This document shows positions 56,801 through 64,000 of a stretch of 64,000 bases of DNA, piece after piece. The notes under the pieces were generated by a model, which saw only the letters and a list, made by a program, of their open reading frames with translations, had not been told where the DNA came from and searched no databases. Source of the DNA: Chlorokybus atmophyticus (taxonomy: Eukaryota; Streptophyta; Chlorokybophyceae; Chlorokybales; Chlorokybaceae). Each line of letters opens with the position of its first letter. Positions within the stretch are counted from its first letter, which is position 1. The stretch spans positions 163,557 to 227,556 of the forward strand of contig RHPI01001517.1 of the NCBI GenBank assembly GCA_009103225.1, in the 5' to 3' direction. Position numbers and translations under genes: made by a program.

Positions 56801-59800
56801 TGCCGCACCGGCTGTCTCTCTGGACGATGCTGAGCAGCCACTTGACGCTGTAAACCCGCCTGTGCCTACTCAGGACACACAGTCAGCCCCAGTGAGGCTT
56901 CAAGGCGCTGTGCTTCTTCTAATGTTGTAACGATGCCTCACCTTTCCTTTTTTGGTCCTGTCAGCGTCCTTTGTTCCAACAACCTTCTTCTTTTTTTTTT
57001 TGTCACCCTGCACATCCTGGCAGGCGCTCTCCGTGGCACTGTCACTCAGAGGAGGTAAGGCGTTATCTTCTTGCTCCACAGCCTTGCGCTTGTTGGTTGC
57101 CTCCCGTTCCTCCACGACCTCATGTTGCTTCATGAGGTCGAGCATGAAGCCTTTGTCTTTCAGCGCAGCTTTCAGGACACCTCGATCAATCTCTTTACCA
57201 ACAAGACAGGCTGGGATCAATGTGGCAAGCTTAGAGGGAGAGGGCGAGCTACAGCTGCTTCTTGATGGAGATGCCTCCGGATGGTCAGAGTGCGGTGGCA
57301 AGTGAGTCTCCGCGGCAGGAAGGGAGGGTGCTGAATTGGGATTGCGAGCATGTGGCTGTGGTTGAGGGGAGGCAGGATGTGCAGAACACTCGGCTACTTC
57401 TTGCCTAGCACACGAAGGCGAGGCCTGAGGCGTTGGCGCAGCACTCTGGGTCACAGCCGGTGGTAGCGGGGAATTGGCAACGCCATGCCGCCACTCTCCG
57501 ATCAGGTGTGTTACCTCCGGTGGCACTTCATGCATAGGCCACGACCACTGTTCGGTGCTTGCAGGCTTGAGGAGCCAAAAGTGTGCTTCTGGCTCATCAG
57601 GAGCAGTGTTGCCCACCACCAGGACTGAGTTGGGGGCTTCTTTATTTCCAACCCAAACTGCGCTGCCGGGCCGTGGCACCCACTCCCCATGCTCGCGCTG
57701 AACGGTCACGCAGCCAATCAACAAGCCCAGCTTGTTGGCAAACATGGTCATCTGCAGGTGCTCGACGTACACATCTTTTCTCCGCACGATCTGTCGCACC
57801 TTGGCCATGGCTAGGTCAATGTTGCAGTTGATATCAGCCAACATGGTCGCAGGCAGTTTGTCGTAATACTGCGCCATCTCTCCCGCGGCACCAGTGGCTC
57901 TGCAGAAGTCTAGGATTCTGCTCGCCACGCCTGCATCGACAGCCTTGGCGGTGATTTTGCGGAGAGTGTGCCCCCTGCCGTCGTCGTCCATGGTGTCCAG
58001 CATGGCCCAAAATCTGCTCGAGCTGGGGCACTTGTGATCATCCAGGACACTTTGCGCTATGGATGGCCTGGCGCGAAATACACAATGGTAGAAGCAGTTA
58101 CCATCCGTTGGCGCATTGAAGTGGTCCCATGAGGCGAGCTGGCCACCTAGCATGACTGATGGCCGGCGGGTTGCGGCCAGCTCCTCTGATGACTCGCTGG
58201 CAGGTGGTGACCCCTGCTGCATGCGCATACAGCACTCACATGGTGTGTCCAACTGTGGACGGCAAGAGTCATAGTGACTGATAAAGTACCTAAGTTTGGG
58301 GCAGACTGCCGGCTTCAACTTGCAGCGGGTGGGGTAAGGTAGGTGCAGAAGCCACATCGGTTGTTGCATTGTGCTGTGGTCTCGCCGGTGGCGGCAAGAA
58401 GGATTGTTGCCCCGCAATCACCGGTGCTGCTCGTGGAGGGAATGGCAGTGCACGAAGGACTGGTGCCGCGGAAGGTGGTTGCGCTCTGGCTGGGAGGGGA
58501 GCATGAGCTGCAGGTGAGACCACTTGTGCATGCAGCAAGGGGGGCCTGTATACAGGACCCAGGATAAGATGGCTCACAATGTTGCAAACGACAAATATAA
58601 GCTTATGCAGTGCCTGACGCATTGTTACCAAGGCACGAGCATAAAAGACAGCGACGTACCTCAATGGCCCGTGGGCTGCATGGAGCAGGGAAAGCCATGG
58701 GGGCTGACAAGGTGGTATTGGCTGCACTCTCCCCGCCACCCTCAATGGCAGACTCGTCACGGAGCTCTTGAGCCATGGGCACATCATGCGCCACTGCCCC
58801 AATGGACATGTCGGGATTCAACAGGCCAACATGCATGTTAAACTGATGCCGCATTGCCGCCGCGCCCATCAGCAAGTGGGATTGAAGGACCAGTTGATGG
58901 GATTGAATCCAGGCTTGCATAGGAGCTCCAACAGGACTTAGTGCACTGTGGTGCTGTCAACCAATCACATGTGGGTTAGCTGCATGCTTGCGACACTGCA
59001 ATTGCAATAGTCAACTGCGTCACACCGTCATCAGTTGGTTGCTTCGAACAGTCACTGCGGCATTGCTGGTTGATGCACGAATGGTTGCATGGACTGCGTC
59101 ATTGCTGGTTGATGCACTATTGGTTGAATGCCGGACGCATGGCCACGCGCTCCTGTGCTCAAACCCAACCTACTTCGTTCGGCACGCGCGCGCGACTTCG
59201 CACGCTCACGCACATCCTAGCATGGAAAGGTAGGCATGCATTGGAGCCGACATTGCAGTCAACATGCACAGCGAGATTGGCAACAACATACCGCCGCCCA
59301 GCTCTGTCTATCTGCTCTTGCTTCCGCAATGTCGGCTTGACTGTAGGGTGGGTATGGGTGAATAGTGGAGGCCTGCAGCCACGCTACATATATCACATGG
59401 ACTGCGCTAAAAAACAAATTGCTCTTGCAAGGAAATGCATGTGACTGTTGAGCGTACCTCTGCATTCCTTTGTGCTTGTTCCCACAGCCGCAACTGGTCC
59501 CGCATGGTTCTGACAAGGGGCTCCAAGGACTGCAGCTCCTGATCCACTCCCTGTTGCAGAAAGCGAGCCACCAAGCAGCTCTCTGTGTGAAGATGGTCTT
59601 TAATGGCTTGCCTGCTGGTTTGTCCAATGTTGGTGATGCATGTTGGACAGCCCCATTGCTGACGCCTGCCATGATCCATGACGTGGCGACCGGTAGTAGC
59701 TGGCTTCGCTGCTTGAACTCTTACGACCACAACTTCTCGCAAGATGTGCCACGCCGCCGCCGCCGCCGCCGCCTCCTCCGACTCCTGGTCCTCCGCCTCC

Positions 59801-62800
59801 TAGTCGAACCCAGGCCCATCAAGCCTGACATTCGACCCGTCATCGACCTGGTGCCCCTGCGTGCCATCATCCGGCCATCAATGAAGCGTGTTTGGGTGAG
59901 TGCATGCTAACTCCCATTTGGGCTGATCGAGCAATGCCTCTGTCGTACCATGGATGGTACGACAGAGCCATTGTACGGCAATCGCTGGGGTTGGACGAGA
60001 GATGCCTCTGTCGTACCATAAATGTTACGACACAACCATTGGTAACAATGGTTGTACGAAGCATGCATGGCACGAATGCATAAGTCGTACCATCAACCAT
60101 AGGAGCAAGGACGCACTACAAGTGCGACTCTAGTGCGGGACTCTAGACGTTCAAAACCGCCTCATTTTCGTTTTCGCGCCTCATACATTCGGGCGGGCCA
60201 ACCGGCGGCGGCAGCGTTGGAGGCGGCAGCGCCACTTACAGCTAAACAGGCGGCACCCGACTATCAGTTGGAGAGATGCCTCGTGGTCCATCCGTAAGTG
60301 CACCTCGTCGTGGAGGTCGGCGCCAGTTGTCCACATTGCCCCCAGTGTTCAACCAGGCAACCGTCGCCAACCAATCGCAGCAAGACCCCGCGCTAACGCC
60401 CAGCACATCACAACAACTCCACCTGACACCGCAGTCGCAAGGGCAAGCTAGACTGCATGCGTTCTTGATGCACTGTGCACGTTGCTTCTTGCTCAACTTC
60501 TAACTTGGATGCTTGCTTCTATCATGACTAGCACAGTGACTCACTGCATGCGTTCTGGATACACTGTGCACGTTGTTCTTCTTTTGCAACTGTGAGGGTT
60601 GCATCTTTCATGGCTGGCAGCATGACTCATGTGGTTGTGCTTGCAGAGGGTCGATTGGAACCCCCAACCCAAACGCATTTGGCCGTGACGTGGCAACCTC
60701 GGCCGTCAGCAACCCTTCCCCAAGCAAGTGGAAGATTGGCAACGAGGTAAGCACTGTGTGACACTGTGACACTGTGTGTATGTGTGTAACGGATTGTTCT
60801 TCTGTGGACAGCATTTGCGAGATGCCGTCGTTGAAATCATAAACGGCCACTGGGTAGAGAGCCACGTTTATCCCAAGGAGGACACTATTCGTAACGTCAT
60901 GTGTCAGGTGCTGTGAATGCTTCATGACCGCACTGCACCGTGACACTGACCAACCTGCCCGTGACAGGTAGTTGGCTTCGACCATGACGACGAGGCCGAT
61001 GCGGCCAAGTTCTATGAGGTGTACTGGACTCCCAAGGAGTGCCCCTTCCACTGGAGTGTCGCCCTGAAGAAAGCTACGCAGGTCCGGTCTGAGAACGTCA
61101 CCAAGATCAAGCATGTCCTTGAGAAGGAGTACAAGTGGACACTGTTTAACAGCAACAAGCGCAAGTGAGTTGGGTCCCTCACCACCATGTCTGCTATGCA
61201 ACACTGCCTTCTTACTCAGCCTCCATACACACGTACTCATCTCGCCTATTGTAACCGATTCAATCAGGCACATCGACGCCCTAATGGACCCCGAGACCCA
61301 AAAAGCCCAGATGCGCAACGCGCTCCAAAGTAAGTCACAGGCACTATTCTAGCCTGGTGCAGGCTCAACTTGAACTATCTATTTCGTGACTAATGCCTTG
61401 TCGGTATGACTGTCGCAGACAAGTCATGGCGGAGATTTGAGGTGACCGACACTGCAGACCCGGAGCGGAGGAGATACATCCATGAATGGGGCAATCCCAT
61501 AATCTGGCAAATGATCGTGCAATGCTGGTCTTACGCCGTCACTACACCTGGTCGCCGGCAGCTGACAGTCAACCACCTCGCATACCTGTTGCTTACGGTG
61601 AGCACTCTGGACTCCATCATTAGCAATTCAGGAACGCTATAGCCCCAAACTACAGGCTTGCAGACGCGTTGCAGTGAATAGTGGCTTTCGATGCCACTAA
61701 GACATGCCTGTAAACTACGCAGGTGGAGCGCATCCTAAAGGGCAAGGATGGAGACCCTCTCCTAGCTGCCAGCATAGACACACATGAAGAGTACCTCAGC
61801 GAAATCAACACCATGATCATGTCAATGAAGCGGGAGATGAGGCAACGGTACGCAGCCCTCCAGCCATTCACCCTTGTGAAACGCCGCACTGCATCTTGTG
61901 TCGAATACCTGAAAGATCCCAATCGGCGCCGGCCGCAAGAGACAGCAGCTCGTGACCCGCTCGCTGAGGCAGAAGCGGCATTTGATTGGCTGGCACAACC
62001 GTTTGAGGAGGAAGAGCAAGCTCCGGCGTCTCCTCCACAGGCCCCAGCGCGTGGTGCTTTGTTCCGTAGTGACGACACCAGCGATGATGGAGAGGAGCTG
62101 TAGCGCAGTTGGTAGTCCGTTTAGCCGGTAGTGTACATAGCTACAAGGCTCTTGTGACTGAGTGTTGTGCATCTTAAACCAGCTCAGTCAATCGTCATTA
62201 TGCTCATGCACATCAATACTTGCATCCCTATGATATACAACAGAACTGCATTCGAGTCACATAATCGAACTACAAGCCTTGGCAAGTGACTGAGAGACAC
62301 TGTACACATTTCAGGTACATGTACACAGCACAGGCACATAACAATGCTGGAAGTCAGTGACAGTCGCGTGTAGTCAAGCTATGCAAATACATATGACGAC
62401 AGTTAGGCATTGGTCTCCTTCAGTTGTTAAAGAATGCCTTATTTTGTCGATAACTACCTAGTTGGTGCTAGTGAATTAGGCTTAGTCGCCTGCGCTGGAC
62501 TGGTGTGTAACCTGCAGGTGCCTGTCACATAGGCTGAGTCACCTAGGTAAGACTGATGTGTAACTTACAGGTGCCCGTTGATTAGTTGTAGTCACCTAAT
62601 AAGGCCTGATGTGTAACTAACAGTTGCCTGTAAATTACACAAAGTCATTTGTTAAGGCCTGGTGTGTGACTAACAGGTGCCTGTTCATTCTATAAAGTCA
62701 CCTGTTAAGGCCTGATAGGTAATTAACAGGCGCCTGTTAGTTAGACAAAGTCAACTGTTAAAAACTAAATTGCAACAAAAAGGGCCTTACAGTAACGAAA

Positions 62801-63217
62801 GTTACTATTAGGTCCCTGTATCAAGATTACAGGTGGCCTGAGCCACGACAGTCTAAATTAGCGTCCTCAGGTGCACGGCCGTAGCCAATATTTAGTCGGC
62901 CGGCAGGGAAAACATATTGCGACGATGTCTATGCCCAAAACTCTGTTTGTATATGTACACATGTGCATGTGCAAATGTGCACACGCATTTGTTCGTCACA
63001 AGCAGCATGCCACTCTCGCCCCACCTGATACTCGTGTGGTTCTGTGTACAGCTACATCTGCTCCCAGTGCGGCTACCTGTTCATTGAGAAGTCCGAAGGA
63101 AAGAGGTTCGACGACCTGCCAGAGGACTACAAGTGCCCTCGCTGCGATGCCCCAAAGGAGGCCTTCGAGATGTCTGACGGTGACAGCACTGAGTCTCCTA
63201 ATGTCCAGAGTGGTTGA
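47889..63217 (+). CDS. Plastid-targeted rubredoxin split by a 14.9-kb intron
   Basis: A one-iron electron-transfer protein of the chloroplast type. Exons 47889-47984, 48072-48199 and 63052-63217; 129 aa. Exons 1-2 give a Met/Ala/Ser/Thr/Lys-rich transit peptide and a short KLQYT lead-in. Exon 3 supplies the fold YICSQCGYLF ... YKCPRCDAPK, with both CxxC iron-binding pairs and the usual spacing, then an acidic tail of about 20 residues with no membrane anchor. Exon 2 ends in phase 2 (AC|GTAAG) and exon 3 starts with the single base that completes Thr, so the junction fits exactly. KLQYT-YIC is also the natural run-in of plastid rubredoxins. All of intron 2 except about 300 bp is the inserted element. 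A TGTAA at 63484-63488 may be the poly(A) signal. Splicing over the insert is inferred; a scaffold join artefact is the main alternative. Confidence 0.8.
48941..49793 (-). CDS. Small coiled-coil protein in the transposon, four exons
   Basis: Family not recognised. Exons 49553-49793, 49320-49381, 49184-49267 and 48941-49114 join in phase to 186 aa. The first 80 residues are Gly/Ser/Thr/Asn-rich and unstructured (FAQGGQGAGGVSSVSN). From YFYLRELTSRKREAAESNER onward the protein is a continuous charged coiled coil, ending in an acidic Asp/Glu/Ser tail (EDSSKEEQEEGV). Start: the first in-frame ATG after an upstream stop. It is transcribed away from the transposase, sharing a promoter region of about 510 bp with GTACCAT palindromes. 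It may be a transposase partner or DNA-bridging factor; this is a guess. Confidence 0.55.
49976..50145. promoter_or_regulatory. GTACCAT palindromes between the coiled-coil and transposase genes
   Basis: 49980-50011 is a perfect 15-bp-arm palindrome (core AAAGGTACCATT tc AATGGTACCTTT). 50124-50145 is a perfect 22-bp palindrome, TCGTACCATTATAATGGTACGA, split here as TCGTACCATTA + TAATGGTACGA. Single half-sites lie at about 49955 and 50043. An (AT)n run is at 50069-50092. Their place in a divergent promoter suggests operator-like or transposase-binding sites. Confidence 0.5.
50303..53437 (+). CDS. Plavaka-like (CMC superfamily) DDE transposase
   Basis: Cut-and-paste transposase, the presumed mobilising enzyme. 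Proposed exons: 50303-50827, 50910-50987, 51074-51583, 51680-51913, 51988-52755, 52814-53437; about 912 aa. It begins with a C2H2/C2HC zinc finger (CPYCHMRFATRSSVYMHI), as Plavaka-type proteins do. The catalytic core shows the first acidic residue in LYSDKTTLDS (about residue 265), a CDVC zinc pair, and the second acidic residue in LAPDAMHVLGG, both in the contexts used by this group. The C-terminal domain carries VRWY, LLPMFD and KYWVNVH, matching the bromo-adjacent-like tail of Plavaka proteins. Uncertain points: the donor after the second exon is weak (AAG|GTCTG), and the last intron is only 58 nt; if it is not spliced, the reading frame breaks at 52819 and the gene is a recent pseudogene. 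The third catalytic acid was not assigned. Confidence 0.75.
53641..54903 (-). CDS. Cytosine-5 DNA methyltransferase with Tudor-like N-terminus
   Basis: Transfers methyl from S-adenosylmethionine to C5 of cytosine. Open without interruption from an acceptor-like CAG|AGC at 54903 to the stop at 53641; 420 codons. Numbering from 54831: motif I LNLFCGGGGASGGL (155-168), motif IV SPPCQAYS with catalytic Cys214, motif VI ENVPGA (256-261), motif VIII RHRLFE (282-287), motif X ANAVPPAMAE (about 370). All key residues are present. The stretch between VIII and X, where target recognition normally sits, is only about 80 residues. Residues about 22-83 (VMVHWPLDGEWYAGVVESF ... FDDGD) look like a Tudor/chromo-type reader. 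No ATG opens the frame at 54831 (it is TTG), so a 5' exon is likely, perhaps the Cys-rich frame at 55021-55245. It converges on the transposase gene with a 200-bp gap. Confidence 0.88.
   Translation of the reverse strand, partial: SSLPRCGRGQFHPLAAVEEADHRPLDSALHRLRNAVKLGCEQLIGVSVMVHWPLDGEWYAGVVESFKQASGQHRFVACEIENASYMHGAMENVFAGQHRIVFDDGDRPQTINFKGHNVFAYTSVDGARHVLRAGGENVSRKVSPDGIIISPWPAPRPALTTYTPFDNKLGRTRRPRALNLFCGGGGASGGLYHAGFDVTGMDISPSSEYPLPFIHRDVCTLSAGELSEYELIWASPPCQAYSGAIPAPQRAAHGTSWRHQHMILLVRRLLLASQVKFVIENVPGAASSFRPNPSLCGTMFGLSTFRHRLFETQPVVATPPARCSHAGKAVGLLSPHLSASAKKTIVTSNAPQQMYPVYGLPSTRGGIAAWQTALGVPWMTSAVSIANAVPPAMAECIGRLMLETMDMRCDYPPVSWNYEA
55021..55245 (-). CDS. Cys/His-rich frame, possible 5' exon of the methyltransferase gene
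   Basis: A 74-codon frame with regularly placed Cys and His (CQRVQTVCHGFSAACWHH; FHCVQCVCESCSRSC), suggestive of a zinc-binding domain. A GT at about 55104 in phase 0 could splice to the acceptor at 54904, continuing into a further Cys-containing stretch before the methyltransferase. That donor (GTGCAG) is weak. It may instead be an independent small gene or chance. Confidence 0.3.
   Translation of the reverse strand: MRAHLTECQRVQTVCHGFSAACWHHTTHNVDVFGCRLGQVLCKEPEFFHCVQCVCESCSRSCFEWRGEPMRFST
55246..55830. promoter_or_regulatory. Intergenic region with GTACCAT palindrome, presumed methyltransferase promoter
   Basis: AGTACCATGCATGGTACT at 55486-55503 is a perfect 18-bp palindrome, followed by two half-sites (ATGGTACT at about 55516 and ATGGTACT at about 55534). 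The region lies upstream of the methyltransferase gene and downstream of the OTU-RING gene. No coding frame is supported. Confidence 0.45.
55831..59799 (-). CDS. Zinc-finger / OTU protease / RING-like multidomain protein, five or more exons
   Basis: Predicted ubiquitin-pathway enzyme combining a deubiquitinase fold with a RING-like end. Exons: 59458-59799, 58660-58953, 58422-58507, 56942-58373, 55831-56847; all phases agree; about 1056 aa from 59799. The N-terminus has CPTC ... H ... C zinc-like spacing. Exon 4 contains the OTU signature PTDGNCFYHCVF (catalytic Cys codon near 58094) and the matching His in AHFWLL. A basic, Lys-rich linker (KKKKKKVVG) follows. Exon 5 ends with CVLIC ... CC ... 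CHVC ... CPFC, a RING-like pattern, near 55900-56030. The OTU and RING frames are joined by a good GTGAGG ... TTTACAG intron (56848-56941). The true start is unresolved; an in-frame ATG is at 59679 and an upstream exon is possible. In a transposon, such a protein may protect the transposase from degradation or silencing; that is inference. Confidence 0.7.
59938..60093. promoter_or_regulatory. GTACCAT palindromes in the divergent OTU-RING / unknown-gene promoter
   Basis: 59938-59967 has perfect 14-bp arms (CTCTGTCGTACCAT gg plus the complement). 60006-60033 is a related palindrome with a mismatch (TGTCGTACCAT ... ATGTTACGACA), and 60084-60093 is a half-site. The outer bases (GGTACGACAGAGCC) match those beside the 50.1-kb palindrome (GGTACGACGGAGCC), so the conserved site is longer than the core. 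Confidence 0.5.
60276..62103 (+). CDS. Protein of unknown family in the transposon, seven exons
   Basis: No family recognised. Exons 60276-60442, 60647-60746, 60812-60907, 60968-61164, 61268-61329, 61419-61597, 61723-62103, phase-compatible; 393 aa. The first intron seems to use a GC donor (GG|GCAAGC), the weakest link. The N-terminal 60 residues are Pro/Gln/Ser/Thr-rich; the centre is a mixed alpha/beta-looking domain (HWVESHVYPKEDTIRNVM; FHWSVALKKATQV), followed by a helical Arg/Glu-rich part and an acidic C-terminus (RSDDTSDDGEEL). The exon-wide coding composition and seven consistent splice junctions argue that it is real. It diverges from the OTU-RING gene and ends about 370 bp before the terminal tandem repeats. 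It could be a transposase accessory or DNA-binding protein. Confidence 0.65.
62470..62765. repeat. 53-bp-period tandem array with CAGGTGCCTG cores
   Basis: The decamer CAGGTGCCTG or a one-base variant occurs at 62515, 62568, 62621, 62674 and 62727, exactly 53 bp apart each time. The units also share TGTGTAACTAACAGG and AAGTCACCTGTTAAGGCC-like sequence. The core is itself a near palindrome. It sits about 160-400 bp inside the proposed right end, as subterminal transposase-binding repeats do in CACTA-like elements. Confidence 0.85.
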
Positions 63218-64000
63218 AGAAGCGTGCACCTGCCCCAATGTCCACTAGCACTTTCGTCGTTTTCACCCCAACTACAGGGCACTTCCTATATATACTGTTG
63301 GTTGAGGTAGTTCCGTACAACTTTGTACAACACAGACCCCGAAACCTGGACATGCTGTGGGTAGCTAGTTGACTGAATAACATGTCTACGTTTGCGTGCT
63401 TATCCTCGTCTGGTTTTGCGGATGAGAGTATTGCAACAACACATTTTCAAAGGTGTATACATGTGGAGCTGGCCGGATGTTGTTGTAACACGCTTACAGC
63501 TGACACTACGTACAGTCTTCCCAGTGACCACCGTTGTGCACTACTGTATGTACATGTGCGCATACAATAAGATTGTCCATGTGTGATTGTTTACACAGCC
63601 AGTGCCACACCAAAGATGACGCACACTTTCATATGGCTACTAACAACTTGTTCATGCTTATGATGTGTTGTTTTGTGAACAATGGGAGACACGTTGGTAC
63701 ATGCTACAACTAACAATTCGAGTAATGGGAGCAAAGCTTGTGCGCACTCACATTTTGTCCTCTCAGTTTGTCAAACATCAGCTACCCCTTGCACGCCACC
63801 ATGCAACATTCAGTTCAGTACCAGGCGCTTTCGCCACAGTTTCCAACATCAACCAACCGTCACCGCCGCCAAGAAGCGAGCGGAGTGCAGTACCAACATA
63901 GGCATGCCCCTCCATTCTCCACGTCAAGCGCACACAGCAGCTTGCGTACACAAGTCAAGCGAGTATATGCTTATTGCAACCCCTGCTCAAGTAACTTCGC
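63218..64000. other. 3' region of the rubredoxin gene and right edge
   Basis: Holds the rubredoxin 3' UTR (possible TGTAA signal at 63484-63488). A 78-codon plus-strand frame at 63665-63901 has no recognisable features and no splice support. Nothing else was identified. Confidence 0.5.

Larger units (their letters stand above)
48375..62927. mobile_element. Candidate 14.5-kb cargo-carrying Plavaka/CMC-like DNA transposon
   Basis: Seen: CATCGTCGCAA at 48375-48385 is inverted at 62917-62927, with looser matching for about 25 further bases and a TC dinucleotide just outside each end. Inside are at least five genes, including a transposase, and each interior region has its own repeats (CCTGAGCC-type motifs near 48425; a 53-bp tandem array at 62470-62765). 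Removing this span leaves a normal intron of about 300 bp in the rubredoxin gene. Inferred: it is one mobile unit whose transposase is the product of 50303-53437. The exact ends and the 2-bp duplication are tentative, since an 11-bp match could arise by chance in such windows. Bases 48386-48940 and 62104-62469 hold no gene. Confidence 0.6.

Overview
This is nuclear DNA of a unicellular eukaryote, most likely a chlorophyte (probably chlorophycean) green alga. The clues are: many short introns per gene; plastid-targeted products (DnaJ, MscS channel, rubredoxin, each with an N-terminal extension); a GT77-type arabinosyltransferase relative of the plant/algal RRA/XEG113 group; TGTAA motifs 100-400 bp downstream of several stop codons (the usual chlorophycean poly(A) signal); introns full of TG/CA tracts; and a Penelope-like element with its GIY-YIG nuclease in front of the reverse transcriptase, an arrangement known from green algae. 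No prokaryotic operon, rRNA, complete tRNA or CRISPR array is seen. Two runs of N (18700-19019 and 35590-35626) and single N at 9006, 11363 and 22207 mark assembly gaps.

Layout. 1-2.7 kb: tandem repeats and a foldback element. 2.7-15.5 kb (minus strand): a possible secreted Cys-rich protein, a 10-exon aliphatic amidase whose predicted active site is intact, and a 15-exon coiled-coil gene carrying very long microsatellites in its introns. 16.6-18.3 kb (plus): GT77-like glycosyltransferase. 18.3-26 kb: AT-rich gene-poor DNA with hairpins and a miniature LTR element (TRIM). 26-29.4 kb: plastid DnaJ (plus) converging on a small membrane-anchored proline-rich protein (minus). 29.4-35.3 kb: no gene resolved. 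35.3-42.4 kb: MscS-type mechanosensitive channel (plus) converging on a membrane-anchored coiled-coil protein (minus). 43.1-47.6 kb: a decayed Penelope-like retroelement between 450-bp direct repeats, itself hit by a 441-bp TA-flanked MITE.

The most interesting part is 47.9-63.2 kb. Two short exons (47889-48199) encode a transit peptide and the start of a rubredoxin; the rubredoxin domain itself lies 14.9 kb away (63052-63217) in matching splice phase. The intron between them holds what looks like one large cargo-carrying DNA transposon (about 48375-62927). Its genes are a Plavaka/CMC-like transposase, a cytosine-5 DNA methyltransferase with a Tudor-like N-terminus, a multi-exon protein combining zinc-finger, OTU-protease and RING-like segments, a small coiled-coil protein and a protein of unknown family. 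Palindromes built on GTACCAT sit in all three promoter-containing intergenic regions, and a 53-bp-period tandem array sits near the right end. Without the insert the intron would be about 300 bp, the usual size here.

Exon borders were read by eye from GT/GC-AG sites with phase checks; no alignment or transcript data were available.
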